Shown here: positions 32,464-41,867 of the stretch, piece by piece
Numbering within the stretch: position 1 is the first letter of the stretch
Layout: every line of letters begins with the position of its first letter
NCBI GenBank assembly: GCA_937907685.1
Contig: CALCXF010000018.1
Location: 1 to 64,000 of the forward strand
Source: an uncultured Nostocoides sp.
GTDB taxonomy: Bacteria > Actinomycetota > Actinomycetes > Actinomycetales > Dermatophilaceae
Length of the DNA: 64,000 nucleotides
Direction: 5' to 3'
Position numbers and translations under genes: made by a program
The notes under the pieces: generated by a model
What the model was told of the DNA's origin: nothing
Seen by the model: the letters and a program-made list of their open reading frames with translations, nothing else
Databases searched by the model: none

Positions 32464-34773
32464 TCAGGGAGTGGCCGGCTGTGCGGGGTTGGTGACGCTG
32501 ACGGTCAGCGCACCGGTGGTGCCGGCGGTCACCGTGGCCTTGACGCCGACACCGGCGACCTTGACCGAGTTCTGCGGCGCGTCGACCGAGTAGTAGGCGT
32601 CCTTGATCGTGTCATCGAAGGTCGCCATCGGCCTGCGTGAGGCCTCCGAGTTGCAGGCCTTGACCGTCGGATAGGTCGTCACGCCCTTGACCGTCGTCGC
32701 CACCTCCTTCTCCAGGCAGACGCCGTCGAGCGTCTCGAGGCCGAAGATCGCGTCGAACGGCTCACGCCGGTTGCTCGGGCTCGTGCCGTCCGGGTAGGTC
32801 AGCGTGTTCGGCCGTGCGTCGACGACCATCGCGTAGCCGGCACCGGGGTGCGTGGCCACGTTGTTGTCGGCATAGCCCTGGTCGACCATCCACACGAGCA
32901 TCCCGTTCTGGAACGGGAAGTGCTGCACCTTGTCGGGCGCGGTGTAGGGGTAGCTGAACTGGTACGGCCCCGTGCGGAGGGTGTCGTCGTAGCCGACGTA
33001 CTGACGGTTCTCGAGGAGGTAGTACCGCTCGGCGTCGGTCACCTCGGTGCCGGTCGAGGCCTTCCACCCCTTGACCGTCCAGCCGTTGTCGCCGTTCTCC
33101 GCGCCATCGATGACGTCAGTCGCCTGGTCCACGCTGACGGAGATCCTGTCGAGGAAGGCACCGGCCTCGTTGACGCCCCCATCGGTGGCATACCGGAACT
33201 GGAAGAGCGTCGGCGTCGTGGAGTCGGCGGGCCGGTAGGACCAGCGCTTCGACGACCACTTCGTGCCCGAGCCCGTCAGCGGCTGCCCGACCTGGGTCCA
33301 CGTGGCACCCCCGTTGGAGGAGTACTCCGCGTAGAGGTAGTCGTAGTTCGCCTCGATGTCGTACCAGAGGTCCGCCGACACCGTGACCGAGGAGCCCGCG
33401 CGCACGCTGCGGGTCAGGGTGTTCTTGAGGTCGTCTCCTCGGCCCGACCACCAGGCCTTGACGCCCTCCGTCGGAGTGACGTACTCGTCCGTCCGACTCG
33501 AGTTGGGCAGGTCGACCTTGACGGCCTGGTAGCCCTTGGACGCCGCGTCCTGGGACGGCGACAGGGTGTACGAACCGGACTGCCCGGCCGCCACGGTGGT
33601 GTAGTCCAGCCAGCCCAGGTAGAGCTTCTCCTCCGGACCCATCAGGCCGGGGGTGGTCCCGATGCTGCCGTCTCCGTGACCGAGCCACGAGCCGGAGCTC
33701 ATGAGCGTCCAGAAGGCCGATCCATTCTCGCCGCCCGCGGTGTCGTAGAAGTCGGGAAGGCCGAGGTCGTGACCGAACTCGTGCGCGAAGACGCCGAGGC
33801 CGCCGTCCTCGGGCTCGACGGTGTAGTCACCGACGAAGTACTTGGAGGCGCCGATCTGGGCGCCGCCGTACAGGTTCTGCCGGCCCTCGACCACCGGGCC
33901 GGTCGTGCCGTAGTCGGTGGAGTTGACGTACCAGCGGTGGGACCAGATCGCGTCAGCGGGGGCACCGCCTTCCTCGCCGCCTCCAGCGTGCACTGCCTGG
34001 AAGTGGTCGAGGTAGCCGTCCGCCTCGTTGAAGTTGCCGTTCCCGTTGTAGTCGTACCGGTCCCAGACGTCGAACTGCGAGAGGTAGGCGTCGATCTCCG
34101 TCGCGGTCTTGGTCTTCAGCTCGTTGGCGTACCACGCGTCGACCGAGTCCGCGATGAAGGCCCACGCGCCGCCGTAGTCCTCCACGGCGTTGTCGCCGTA
34201 GCTCGAACCGTTACCCGGCACGGTCACCCAGTCGGAGACGGTGTTGATCGCCGTGTACTTGCCCGAGGAGAGCTTGGTGTAGTAGTCCGCGAACGACTCG
34301 CCCGACCCGTTGAACATCTCCTCGTAGTGGGCCGTGTTGAAGTCCTCCACCCAGTACGACGAGTTGTTCACCGCCGGGTCCGGCTCGGGGATCCAGTTGT
34401 GAAGCGGCCCCGGGGTGGTGCCGAGGCGGCCGGAGCCGGCGTCGCCGAACTCGGCGAGCACGGTGAAGATCTTGTCCGTCTTGTCGACGGGGAACTCGAC
34501 GACGTCGCCCTTACGCGGCGAGAGGGCGACGGTCGCGCCGCCGCCGGTCTGCGCCTTGAGCTGGGCCTTGCCGTTCTTGAGCAACGCAAGCGCCTTCTCG
34601 CGCTTGGCTGTCTGCTCGGCCGTCTTCGGGCCGGGGCGGTTGTCGGAGCGGTGGGCCGCTCCGGTGCTGCTCGGAGCGTCGTCCGAGGGTTGCGCGGATG
34701 CCGGCGCCGAGATGGCGAGAGTGCAGGCAACCGCTGCGGCGCCGGTCAGCGCCACGATGGTGCGTGGGGTCAC
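32464..34773 (-). CDS. secreted M6-family metalloprotease (immune inhibitor A-like)
   Basis: The 769-residue exoprotease has a Sec signal peptide ending near SAPASA-QP (residue 28), a propeptide region and the catalytic zinc motif HEFGHDLGLPD (about residue 310). After the catalytic domain come an exposed beta-rich region (SYTLSPSQDA, SVTVSADLWYDIEANYDYLY) and a C-terminal domain ending in a beta-sandwich-like segment. No LPXTG or membrane anchor is seen, so it should be released. GTG at 34773 has GGAGG 4-5 bases upstream. Monocistronic, with a strong terminator. Confidence 0.9.
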   Translation of the reverse strand: MTPRTIVALTGAAAVACTLAISAPASAQPSDDAPSSTGAAHRSDNRPGPKTAEQTAKREKALALLKNGKAQLKAQTGGGATVALSPRKGDVVEFPVDKTDKIFTVLAEFGDAGSGRLGTTPGPLHNWIPEPDPAVNNSSYWVEDFNTAHYEEMFNGSGESFADYYTKLSSGKYTAINTVSDWVTVPGNGSSYGDNAVEDYGGAWAFIADSVDAWYANELKTKTATEIDAYLSQFDVWDRYDYNGNGNFNEADGYLDHFQAVHAGGGEEGGAPADAIWSHRWYVNSTDYGTTGPVVEGRQNLYGGAQIGASKYFVGDYTVEPEDGGLGVFAHEFGHDLGLPDFYDTAGGENGSAFWTLMSSGSWLGHGDGSIGTTPGLMGPEEKLYLGWLDYTTVAAGQSGSYTLSPSQDAASKGYQAVKVDLPNSSRTDEYVTPTEGVKAWWSGRGDDLKNTLTRSVRAGSSVTVSADLWYDIEANYDYLYAEYSSNGGATWTQVGQPLTGSGTKWSSKRWSYRPADSTTPTLFQFRYATDGGVNEAGAFLDRISVSVDQATDVIDGAENGDNGWTVKGWKASTGTEVTDAERYYLLENRQYVGYDDTLRTGPYQFSYPYTAPDKVQHFPFQNGMLVWMVDQGYADNNVATHPGAGYAMVVDARPNTLTYPDGTSPSNRREPFDAIFGLETLDGVCLEKEVATTVKGVTTYPTVKACNSEASRRPMATFDDTIKDAYYSVDAPQNSVKVAGVGVKATVTAGTTGALTVSVTNPAQPATP

Positions 34774-34943
34774 AGGTCCTCCAGGATGGGTGGGTCAGGC
34801 CCGTGGTGGGGGCCCGGAACAGGGAACCACGCCCGGGACGATTCCGCGCGCTGAGCGGTGCAGAAGATTTTGCGGCCCCACAGGACAGGACCGCCGTTCT
34901 TGTCGCGAGAGTCCCTCGGCCCGGGGGTCGCTGAGGGTCGGCA

Positions 34944-34949
34944 TACGAT
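34944..34949 (+). promoter_or_regulatory. probable panB promoter -10
   Basis: TACGAT lies 6 bases before the panB ATG, consistent with a leaderless transcript. It overlaps a GGCATAC 7-mer at 34940-34946. No convincing -35 is seen. Confidence 0.4.
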
Positions 34950-34955
34950 CGGCTC

Positions 34956-35849
34956 ATGAGCGAGCCCACGCCGAGCACCCCATCCGCGGTCCCGGTGACG
35001 GCGGCCGAGGGCACAGCTCCCTACGGCACGGGCGCGCAGGCCGCCCCGCAGCGGCGTGTGCGCATCCCCCACCTGCTCCAGATGAAGGAGCGAGGGCAGC
35101 GGTGGGCCATGCTCACGGCATACGACATGTACACCGCGGAGATCTTCGACGAGGCCGGGATCCCTGTCCTCCTCGTCGGGGACAGCGCCGGAAACAACGT
35201 CTATGGCTTCGAGACGACGGTCCCTGTCACCGTCGACCACCTCGTGCCGCTGTGCCGCGCGGTCACCAGCGCGGCGAAGCACGCGATGGTCGTCGCCGAC
35301 CTTCCCTTCGGCTCCTACCAGGCGAGCCCGCAGCAGGCGCTAGCGACCGCCACGCGCTTCATGAAGGAGGGGATGGCGCACGCGGTCAAGCTCGAGGGCG
35401 GGGCACCCATGGTGCCGGAGGTCGAGCTGCTGGTGCGTGCCGGCATCCCGGTCATGGGCCACATCGGCTTCACCCCGCAGAGCGAGCACGTGCTCGGCGG
35501 CTACAAGGTCCAGGGACGCGGCTCGGGGGCCGACAAGCTCATGGAGGACGCCCTCGCGCTGGAGTCGGCCGGCTGCTTCGCCGTCGTCATGGAGATGGTC
35601 CCGGCACCGGTTGCGGCGAAGGTGACCGAGGCGCTGCGCATCCCGACGATCGGCATCGGCGCCGGGCCGCACTGCGACGCCCAGGTCCTCGTGTGGCAGG
35701 ACATGGCGGGCCTTCGCGGTGGGCGCGCGCCACGCTTCGTCAAGAAGTACGCCGACCTGCGCGCCGACCTCAAGGGCGCGGCCGGAACCTATGCGGCAGA
35801 GGTCGCCTCGGGAGTCTTCCCCGCGACCGAGCACTCGTTCGAGTCCTGA
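34956..35849 (+). CDS. panB: 3-methyl-2-oxobutanoate hydroxymethyltransferase
   Basis: The 297-residue (beta-alpha)8 enzyme makes ketopantoate for coenzyme A synthesis. Seen: [37 protein letters not shown] with a metal-binding Asp, and [16 protein letters not shown]. The first 30 residues are a low-complexity extension before the conserved start. The neighbouring pantothenate genes panC and panD are not beside it. Confidence 0.94.
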   Translation: MSEPTPSTPSAVPVTAAEGTAPYGTGAQAAPQRRVRIPHLLQMKERGQRWAMLTAYDMYTAEIFDEAGIPVLLVGDSAGNNVYGFETTVPVTVDHLVPLCRAVTSAAKHAMVVADLPFGSYQASPQQALATATRFMKEGMAHAVKLEGGAPMVPEVELLVRAGIPVMGHIGFTPQSEHVLGGYKVQGRGSGADKLMEDALALESAGCFAVVMEMVPAPVAAKVTEALRIPTIGIGAGPHCDAQVLVWQDMAGLRGGRAPRFVKKYADLRADLKGAAGTYAAEVASGVFPATEHSFES

Positions 35850-35862
35850 GGGTCAGACCGAC

Positions 35863-36504
35863 ATGTGGCCCATGGACACCCCGAACGCGCCGTCCCGCAC
35901 GCGCTGGTCGGCGCTGATGAGCGGCCCGGAGGCTGCGTTCACCTACCGCAAGCGCTTCCTGGACCTCGAGAGCTCGGGTGAGGACATCCATGGCGAGGCC
36001 CGCTTCGTCACCGAGCTCGTCCCGCCGCCGTCCCGGGTGCTCGATGCCGGCTGCGGCTTCGGCCGGGTCGCCAGCAAGCTCACCCGGCTCGGGCACACCG
36101 CCATCGGCGTCGACGCCGACGAGCACCTCATCGCGCTCGCCTCCGAGGACCCCGACACCCGGTTCTTCGTCGCCGACCTCGCGACCCTGCACCTGCGCAC
36201 CGAGCAGGAGTTCCACGCCGTCGTCATGGCGGGCAACGTCGTGACGTACCTCGCAGACGGCACCCTGCCGGCTGTGCTGGAGCGGCTGTCGGCGCACCTT
36301 GCGCCCGGCGGCTACCTCGTCTCCGGGTTCGGGCTTGCGGGATCGGTACCGGACGGCGCCGCTGCGGTCGACCTGAGGACGTACGACCGGCTGGCCGAGG
36401 CGGTCGGGCTGTCGTTCATCGCCCGCTACTCCACGTGGGACAAGGACCCCTTCTGGCCGACCAGCACGTATGCCGTGTCGGTGCACCGCCGCACGCGCGG
36501 CTGA
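35863..36504 (+). CDS. class I SAM-dependent methyltransferase
   Basis: The product of about 213 residues has the SAM-binding motif VLDAGCGFGRVASKL (about 57-70), an acidic GVDADEHLI ribose-binding segment and motif-III-like GGYLVSGFGL. The substrate is unknown. It starts 13 bases after panB and is probably cotranscribed. The ATG at 35863 is taken as the start; one at 35872 is also possible. Confidence 0.85.
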   Translation: MWPMDTPNAPSRTRWSALMSGPEAAFTYRKRFLDLESSGEDIHGEARFVTELVPPPSRVLDAGCGFGRVASKLTRLGHTAIGVDADEHLIALASEDPDTRFFVADLATLHLRTEQEFHAVVMAGNVVTYLADGTLPAVLERLSAHLAPGGYLVSGFGLAGSVPDGAAAVDLRTYDRLAEAVGLSFIARYSTWDKDPFWPTSTYAVSVHRRTRG

Positions 36505-36529
36505 CGGCCCCGTCGCCCGGGCGCCGCGC

Positions 36530-36736
36530 TCAGTCCTCGTGGTCCTCGTCGTCCCACGTGCCTCCAGCGGCCCACTTCCTGTCCTCGGCGTCCCACTCCT
36601 CGGTCTTGGACCGGGCGGTCTCGAGCGCGTGCGTCGCCGCCTCCTCCGTCTCGTAGGGGCCCATGACAGTGGCGCCCCGGCTGCGCGTCTCGTCGGTCTC
36701 GACCCGGCCGGTGTCGACGTTGAACCAGTACCGCAT
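36530..36736 (-). CDS. small conserved SPOR-like protein
   Basis: The 68-residue acidic protein begins [16 protein letters not shown] and contains [19 protein letters not shown], a pattern resembling a single SPOR-type repeat. I recognise similar small proteins beside map in other actinobacteria. No function is known. GGAGGAG lies about 5 bases before the ATG at 36736. Divergent from map, sharing about 43 bases of intergenic DNA. Confidence 0.8.
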   Translation of the reverse strand: MRYWFNVDTGRVETDETRSRGATVMGPYETEEAATHALETARSKTEEWDAEDRKWAAGGTWDDEDHED

Positions 36737-36766
36737 CGCGCTCCTCCTCGTCCACGGCGTGGTGCC

Positions 36767-36772
36767 TAGACT
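36767..36772 (+). promoter_or_regulatory. probable map promoter -10
   Basis: TAGACT lies exactly 7 bases before the map ATG at 36780 with no ribosome-binding site between, so the transcript is probably leaderless. Confidence 0.55.
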
Positions 36773-36779
36773 CCACCGT

Positions 36780-37652
36780 ATGCCGTTGACGTACGCCTCC
36801 GTGGCCCCCGGCGCGCTCTCGCCACGACGTCCCGTCCCGGTGACCATCCCCCGTCCCGAGTATGTCGACCGACCCGCTCCAGCGCGCTACACCGGACCCG
36901 AGGTCAAGGACGCCGAGACGATCGAGAAGATGCGCGTCGCCGGTCGGATCGCGGCCGACGCCATGGCCGCCGCGGCATCCGTCATCGCCCCCGGCGTCAC
37001 CACCGACGAGGTCGACCGGATCGGGCACGAGTACCTCGTGGACCACGGCGCCTACCCGTCGACGCTGGGCTACAAGGGCTTCCCGAAGTCCCTGTGCACG
37101 TCGGTCAACGAGGTCGTCTGCCACGGCATCCCGGACAACCGCCCACTCGAGGACGGCGACATCGTCAACATCGACATCACCGCCTTCGTGGAGGGGGTCC
37201 ACGGGGACACCGACGCGACGTACCTCGTCGGCGAGGTCGACGAGGAGTCCCGGCTGCTCGTCGAGCGCACCCACGAGGCGATGATGCGGGGTATCCGCGC
37301 GGCCGTCCCCGGGCGCGCGATCAACGTCATCGGTCGGGTCATCGAGTCGTACGCCCGGCGCTTCGGCTACGGGGTCGTCCGCGACTTCACGGGGCACGGG
37401 ATCGGCACGGCGTTCCACAGCGGACTGGTCGTTCCCCACTACGACGCGGCACCGGCATACGGGACCGTCATGGAGGCCGGCATGACCTTCACCGTCGAGC
37501 CGATGCTCAACCTCGGCACCCCCGAGTGGGAGATGTGGGACGACGGGTGGACGGTCGTCACACGCGACCGTCGCCGTTCGGCACAGTTCGAGCACACCAT
37601 CCTCGTGACCGACCACGGACCCGAGATCCTCACCCAGGGAGACCCAGCATGA
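36780..37652 (+). CDS. map: methionine aminopeptidase, type I
   Basis: The 290-residue enzyme removes initiator methionine from new proteins. The metal ligands and substrate His are present: [26 protein letters not shown] (first Asp pair), [10 protein letters not shown] and the C-terminal TVEPML and QFEHTILVT glutamates. An N-terminal extension of about 40 residues precedes the catalytic domain, as in many actinobacterial MetAPs. The stop overlaps the ppgK ATG by four bases. Confidence 0.94.
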   Translation: MPLTYASVAPGALSPRRPVPVTIPRPEYVDRPAPARYTGPEVKDAETIEKMRVAGRIAADAMAAAASVIAPGVTTDEVDRIGHEYLVDHGAYPSTLGYKGFPKSLCTSVNEVVCHGIPDNRPLEDGDIVNIDITAFVEGVHGDTDATYLVGEVDEESRLLVERTHEAMMRGIRAAVPGRAINVIGRVIESYARRFGYGVVRDFTGHGIGTAFHSGLVVPHYDAAPAYGTVMEAGMTFTVEPMLNLGTPEWEMWDDGWTVVTRDRRRSAQFEHTILVTDHGPEILTQGDPA

Positions 37653-38428
37653 GCACAGCCAAGCCCCTCGGCATCGACGTCGGCGGCAGCGGGATCAAGG
37701 GTGCGCCGGTCGACCTCGAGAAGGGCGCCTTCGCGCAGGATCGGCTCAAGATCGAGACGCCGGAGGTGTCGACCCCGCAGGCCGTCTGCGAGGTCATCGC
37801 GCAGATCGTCGACCGGTTCGACGAGGTCCACGACGGCTCGCCCATCGGCGTGACGATCCCCGGTGTCGTCCAGCACGGGGTGGTCAAGACCGCGGCCAAC
37901 ATCGACAAGTCGTGGATCGAGTGCGAGATCGAGAAGCTCCTCGAGGACCGCCTGCAGCATGACGTCGTCGTGGTCAACGACGCGGACGCAGCCGGGGTGG
38001 GGGAGCTGTCGTTCGGGGCCGCCAGGGGTCAGGACGGTCTCGTCATCCTCACCACGCTGGGCACGGGGATCGGCACGGCGGTCATCAACCGCGGCGTCCT
38101 CGTGCCCAACTCCGAGCTGGGGCACCTGGAGATCGACGGCGTCGATGCGGAGACGGTGACGGCCAGCTCGGCCAAGAGCCGCGAGGGGCTGAGCTACGAG
38201 GAGTGGGCCAAACGCCTCCAGCGCTACTACCGATACCTCGAGGACCTGCTGTGGCCGGACCTGATCGTCGTCGGAGGCGGGGTGTCCCGCAAGGCGGAGA
38301 AGTACCTCCCGCACCTCGATCTGCGGACGCCGATCGTGCCGGCGACCCTCGAGAACGCCGCCGGCATCATCGGCGCCGCCGTGCTGGCGACCCAGACCCA
38401 GGAGGAGCGCGGCCGGCACCTCGACTGA
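37649..38428 (+). CDS. ppgK: polyphosphate glucokinase
   Basis: This ROK-family kinase of about 259 residues phosphorylates glucose with polyphosphate or ATP, a typical actinobacterial enzyme. It has the phosphate-binding [26 protein letters not shown], the ROK motif SELGHLEI and [20 protein letters not shown] at 37649 overlaps the map stop as ATGA. Its stop is directly adjacent to that of the convergent gene at 38429. Confidence 0.94.
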   Translation: MSTAKPLGIDVGGSGIKGAPVDLEKGAFAQDRLKIETPEVSTPQAVCEVIAQIVDRFDEVHDGSPIGVTIPGVVQHGVVKTAANIDKSWIECEIEKLLEDRLQHDVVVVNDADAAGVGELSFGAARGQDGLVILTTLGTGIGTAVINRGVLVPNSELGHLEIDGVDAETVTASSAKSREGLSYEEWAKRLQRYYRYLEDLLWPDLIVVGGGVSRKAEKYLPHLDLRTPIVPATLENAAGIIGAAVLATQTQEERGRHLD

Positions 38429-39088
38429 TCACTGACCGGCGCGGAACTCCACCCCGCCGGCACCGGCGAGGTCGTGGATGCGGGTGGTCGGGGAGCCGAG
38501 CCGTTCGGCCTGCCCGAGGTACAGCTCGCGCCCCTTGTCCCTGAGCAACCCGTCGTGCACGGGCACCGCATGGGCGGCCCCGAGCCGTCGCAGGAACGCC
38601 GTCATGTCGCGGCTGCGCTGCCACGGGGCCTGGAGAGGGAAGGCCAGGACGTCGACCCGGCCCGGCTCGCCGTCGAGGGCGTCACCCGGGTGGAAGAAGG
38701 ACGGCTCGCCGTCGGCGTCGAGGCGGACCCCGACGTTGGTGACCCGTGGGAGCTCGTCATGGATCAGGGCATGCTGCTGCCCGACCGGCGTCACGGTCAC
38801 CGGCCCCAGTGCAGTCGGGGTGCCTCCGTGCTCACGCGCCTCCACTCCGGCGCGGCCCAGGATCTCCACGCTCTGTGGGTCGCAGAGCACGACCGCTCCC
38901 GGGCTGGACGCCACGATGCCGGGCAGTCGGTCGGGGTCGAGGTGGTCGGCGTGCTGGTGCGTGACGACCACGCCATCGAGGTCACCCACCCCTGACAGGT
39001 CCTCGGCGAGGGTTCCGGGGTCGAGGAGGATCCGGCAGTCGGCCATCTCCACGAGGAGGCACGCGTGTCCGAGGTGGGTGATCCGCAT
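38429..39088 (-). CDS. metallo-beta-lactamase-fold hydrolase
   Basis: The 219-residue protein has the metal motif VVTHQHADHLD (about 41-51) and later single His ligands, with FHPGD near residue 132 and VPVHDGLL near the C-terminus. It resembles UlaG/YtnP-type predicted hydrolases; the substrate is unknown. The ATG at 39088 is 6 bases after TACGGT, so it may be leaderless. Convergent with ppgK, with no bases between the two stops. Confidence 0.87.
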   Translation of the reverse strand: MRITHLGHACLLVEMADCRILLDPGTLAEDLSGVGDLDGVVVTHQHADHLDPDRLPGIVASSPGAVVLCDPQSVEILGRAGVEAREHGGTPTALGPVTVTPVGQQHALIHDELPRVTNVGVRLDADGEPSFFHPGDALDGEPGRVDVLAFPLQAPWQRSRDMTAFLRRLGAAHAVPVHDGLLRDKGRELYLGQAERLGSPTTRIHDLAGAGGVEFRAGQ

Positions 39089-39106
39089 CCATCCACCGTA
39101 TGCCGG

Positions 39107-39802
39107 TCAGCCGACGGCGGGCTCGTTGTGGTGCTGCGCGTCGGGCGGGTGCGGCGATGACGTGGCATCGCCCCCGTCGAGGGCGTCGAGGAGGTCGGCG
39201 GCCCGGCGCAGGTCGCGCGGAAGCACGGTGGTGCGAGGTGGGGTCCGGGGCAGGGTCGCTGCACCTTCCCCGGCGAGGAAGAGCGGCAGGCGCGCGCCGA
39301 GGCGGGACAGGGACGGCATCCGGGACTCGAAGGCGGAGCGACGCACGCCCGCCAGGACGCAGGCGTCTGCGTTCAGGAAGCGCACGGCCTGCCCGATCGC
39401 GGTCATCGGGGTGTTCGCCCCCAGGCTCACGACCCGCCAACGCCGCGCGTGCAGCATCGCGCCGAAGAGCTCGAGCGGGAGGTCGTGCAGCTCGTGGGGC
39501 GGGCACGCGAGGACGACGGTGCGCATCTGCTTTCCCTGGACCGGCATCCGGAGCTCTCCGAGTACCCCACGGAAGGAGCTCGACACGAAGTGCTCGTGGA
39601 GGACGCCCAGCTCACCGCTCTGCCAGCGGTCACCCACCTCGCGAAGCACGGGGATGACGACCTCCGTGACGGTGTCGTCCACTCCGGAGCCGAGCAGCGA
39701 CTGAAGGAGGACGTCGCGGACGGTGCCACCGTCCAGGTCACGCACCGCCCCCATGACGGTGCCCCTGGCCGCGGCGTGGTCGATCCGTTCGTGCTCGTGC
39801 AT
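39107..39802 (-). CDS. CarH-like cobalamin-binding protein without DNA-binding domain
   Basis: The product is about 231 residues. An N-terminal four-helix bundle (about 25-85) carries Trp60-x9-Glu70-His71 in DRWQSGELGVLHEHF. This is the W-x9-EH motif that caps adenosylcobalamin in CarH photoreceptors. A Rossmann-like B12 domain follows, with PPHELHDLPLE offering a candidate lower-ligand His106, and then RRWRVVSLGANTP. The MerR-type helix-turn-helix found before this module in CarH is missing. A Pro/His/Asp-rich tail ends the protein. GGAAGGGG precedes the ATG at 39802, and TAGCGT at 39838-39843 is a possible -10. Light or B12 sensing is inferred. Confidence 0.8.
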   Translation of the reverse strand: MHEHERIDHAAARGTVMGAVRDLDGGTVRDVLLQSLLGSGVDDTVTEVVIPVLREVGDRWQSGELGVLHEHFVSSSFRGVLGELRMPVQGKQMRTVVLACPPHELHDLPLELFGAMLHARRWRVVSLGANTPMTAIGQAVRFLNADACVLAGVRRSAFESRMPSLSRLGARLPLFLAGEGAATLPRTPPRTTVLPRDLRRAADLLDALDGGDATSSPHPPDAQHHNEPAVG

Positions 39803-39914
39803 GGCAGCCCCTTCCGTGCCGTGAACGGCCCACGGGCACGCTACGACACCCGTGGGGCCGTGGGGCGCAGACCGACGCGGGTGCGTGGGCCGCCGGTCGG
39901 CCGTCCGGAGAGCC

Positions 39915-39944
39915 GTGACGCCACGCGCGCGAAGTCGCTAGCGT
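39915..39944 (+). promoter_or_regulatory. promoter of the DUF2971 gene
   Basis: GTGACG (39915-39920) and TAGCGT (39939-39944) are 18 bases apart. The -10 ends 6 bases before the ATG at 39951, indicating a leaderless transcript. This is one of the few promoters in the window with a recognisable -35. Confidence 0.55.
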
Positions 39945-39950
39945 GACCGC

Positions 39951-40904
39951 ATGTCCACTCCCTTCGGGGCGGCCGACCCGGGAAGGGAGGCCTGCCTGTC
40001 CTGGCTCAAGCGGCGGCTGGACGCCGACGTGCAGCAGGCCCCGGACCTGCTCTGGCACTACACGGATGCCGGCGGCCTGTTGGGAATCGTCGGGCACGAG
40101 CGCATGTGGGCGACGCAGACGAGCTTCCTCAACGACTCCACCGAGCTGGCGTACGGCGTCGAACTGGTGACGAAGGCGATGGCGACGTACGACCCCCAGT
40201 ACCTCAAGGAGGGCACCGCGCGCTTCCTCGAGGACGTCTTCGACCCGCAGCGAGCGTCTCTGCCGAGGTGGCTGGACGCGAACCTCGACGTCTACGTCAC
40301 GTGCTTCTGCGAGGACGGGGACCTCCTGAGCCAGTGGCGGGCGTACGCGGGGCGGGACAACGCCGGTGGATACGCCATCGGCATGGGTACGGACCCCCCG
40401 ATGCAGGGCTGGCCCCAGGAGTCCCCCGGAGACCATGACGTGGCCATCCGACGTGTGCTCTACGACCCCGTCGAGCAGGAAGCGGCCTGTCACGAGCTGA
40501 TCGACACGTTGGTACCCATCATCGACGCCGATCCGGAGGACCGTGAGCTGCAGAAGTCCTTCGCGCACAACCTGCTCAGCGGTGTCGTGGAGTTCGCCTC
40601 GTGGTGCAAGGACCCCGCGTTCGAGGAGGAGCACGAGTGGCGGATCGTCTACGTGCGCAACAACGACAGCTCCAAGCTCCCGGTCCGCCATCGCATGTCG
40701 AGGGGTCTGCTGGTGCCCTACGTCGAGCTGGAGCTCCCCTGTCCCGTCGAGCCACTGAGGGGCCACCTGCCGCTGCAGTCCATCCGCCTCGGGCCTGGTC
40801 CCGAGCCGGCCCTGAAGCTGCGCGGCGTGCAGACGTTCCTCTCCAACTTTCCGCATTTCGCCGACGTGCGACTGGAAGGATCGGCCGCCCCCCTGCGCAT
40901 GTGA
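39951..40904 (+). CDS. DUF2971 family protein
   Basis: The 317-residue cytoplasmic protein shows the family pattern: LLWHYTDAGGLLGIVGHERMW, then ATQTSFLNDSTELAYG, DVYVTCFCEDGDLLSQWRAY, GGYAIGMG and EEEHEWRIVY near residue 230. The HYT, SFLND and C-terminal Glu arrangement is reminiscent of ADP-ribosyltransferase-like folds, but that is only my impression. No function is established. Such genes are patchy in distribution and often sit in accessory DNA. It is divergent from the B12-binding gene. Confidence 0.8.
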   Translation: MSTPFGAADPGREACLSWLKRRLDADVQQAPDLLWHYTDAGGLLGIVGHERMWATQTSFLNDSTELAYGVELVTKAMATYDPQYLKEGTARFLEDVFDPQRASLPRWLDANLDVYVTCFCEDGDLLSQWRAYAGRDNAGGYAIGMGTDPPMQGWPQESPGDHDVAIRRVLYDPVEQEAACHELIDTLVPIIDADPEDRELQKSFAHNLLSGVVEFASWCKDPAFEEEHEWRIVYVRNNDSSKLPVRHRMSRGLLVPYVELELPCPVEPLRGHLPLQSIRLGPGPEPALKLRGVQTFLSNFPHFADVRLEGSAAPLRM

Positions 40905-41008
40905 GGAGAGGGCCCCAGCACCCCCGACCACCCAGCCACGTCCGGTGCCCTGCCCCACAGTGCCGTCGCCAGGGTGCTCTTGTCCCCGAGAAGGAGGATG
41001 GTGGACTC

Positions 41009-41800
41009 GTGCAGATCCCGAGTGGCCGGGGCATCGATGCCTGGCCCGAAGACCCGGAGGATCTCCGGCGGACCGCCGAGATCCTCGGCCAGATCACGCG
41101 CGACACCCACGACAACGACTCCGGAGTGAGCCTCGACCTCCTGGTCAAGCAGGCCGTCCGCCTGGTTCCCAACGCGGAAGGGGCCAGCGTGACCACGCTG
41201 AGCAGGGGGACGTTCCACACGGTGGCCAGCACCTCACCGACCGTCGTGGAGGTGGACCGGCTGCAGTACGAGCACGGGAGCGGCCCGTGCGTTGACGCGG
41301 TCCTCGAGGACGGCATCTTCACCACGGGCAATGTGGCTCGAGAGCCCCGGTGGCACCCGTTCGGAGCACGGGTCCACGAGCGCTTCGGGATCACCAGCAT
41401 GCTGGCCCTGCGCCTCCACCTCCTCGACGGGAGCGACACCATCGCGGGACTCAACCTCTCGTCGACCAGGCCGGACGCGTTCACGGAGGCCGACGTGGAC
41501 CGCGCCCGACTCCTGGCGACGCACTGCGCGCTCCTCGTCACGGCCACCCAGGCAAGCGACATGGCGGTCGAGCTCTTCCAGACCCTGAAGGGCAACCGTC
41601 AGATCGGCATCGCCGTCGGCATCCTCATGGCACGACGGAACCTCACCCGGGACCAGGCGTTCGACATCCTGCGGTACGCGACCCAGAACTCCAACCGGAC
41701 GCTCCAGGAAGTCGCCGCCGAGGTGGCTGACACCGGCGCGGACCCCGAGGTGGACACCTCGGTGGACTCAGGCGGGGCAGACGCAGCCCGAGGTCAGTGA
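41009..41800 (+). CDS. GAF-ANTAR transcription antitermination regulator (copy 1)
   Basis: The protein of about 263 residues has a GAF sensor domain (about 25-180) and a C-terminal ANTAR RNA-binding domain (about 185-245) with IGIAVGILMARRNLTRDQAF and ATQNSNRTLQEVA. ANTAR proteins bind paired RNA hairpins to prevent termination. It is roughly three-quarters identical without gaps to the product at 45808-46557. GTG at 41009 is the only in-frame start near the conserved GIDAWPED segment; AAGGAGG lies about 11 bases upstream. The signal bound by the GAF domain is unknown, as are the target RNAs. Confidence 0.87.
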   Translation: MQIPSGRGIDAWPEDPEDLRRTAEILGQITRDTHDNDSGVSLDLLVKQAVRLVPNAEGASVTTLSRGTFHTVASTSPTVVEVDRLQYEHGSGPCVDAVLEDGIFTTGNVAREPRWHPFGARVHERFGITSMLALRLHLLDGSDTIAGLNLSSTRPDAFTEADVDRARLLATHCALLVTATQASDMAVELFQTLKGNRQIGIAVGILMARRNLTRDQAFDILRYATQNSNRTLQEVAAEVADTGADPEVDTSVDSGGADAARGQ

Positions 41801-41867
41801 CCCGGCGGCGGTGGGCGAGGCGGCAGGTCGGTCGGCTGACGCCCAGCCGTGGGCACCGCCATGATCC

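Noticed and set aside
32848..34854. A 668-codon plus-strand open frame opposite the M6 peptidase gene
   Set aside because: Antisense shadow with no domain and a biased composition. The minus-strand product has a signal peptide and HExxH motif.
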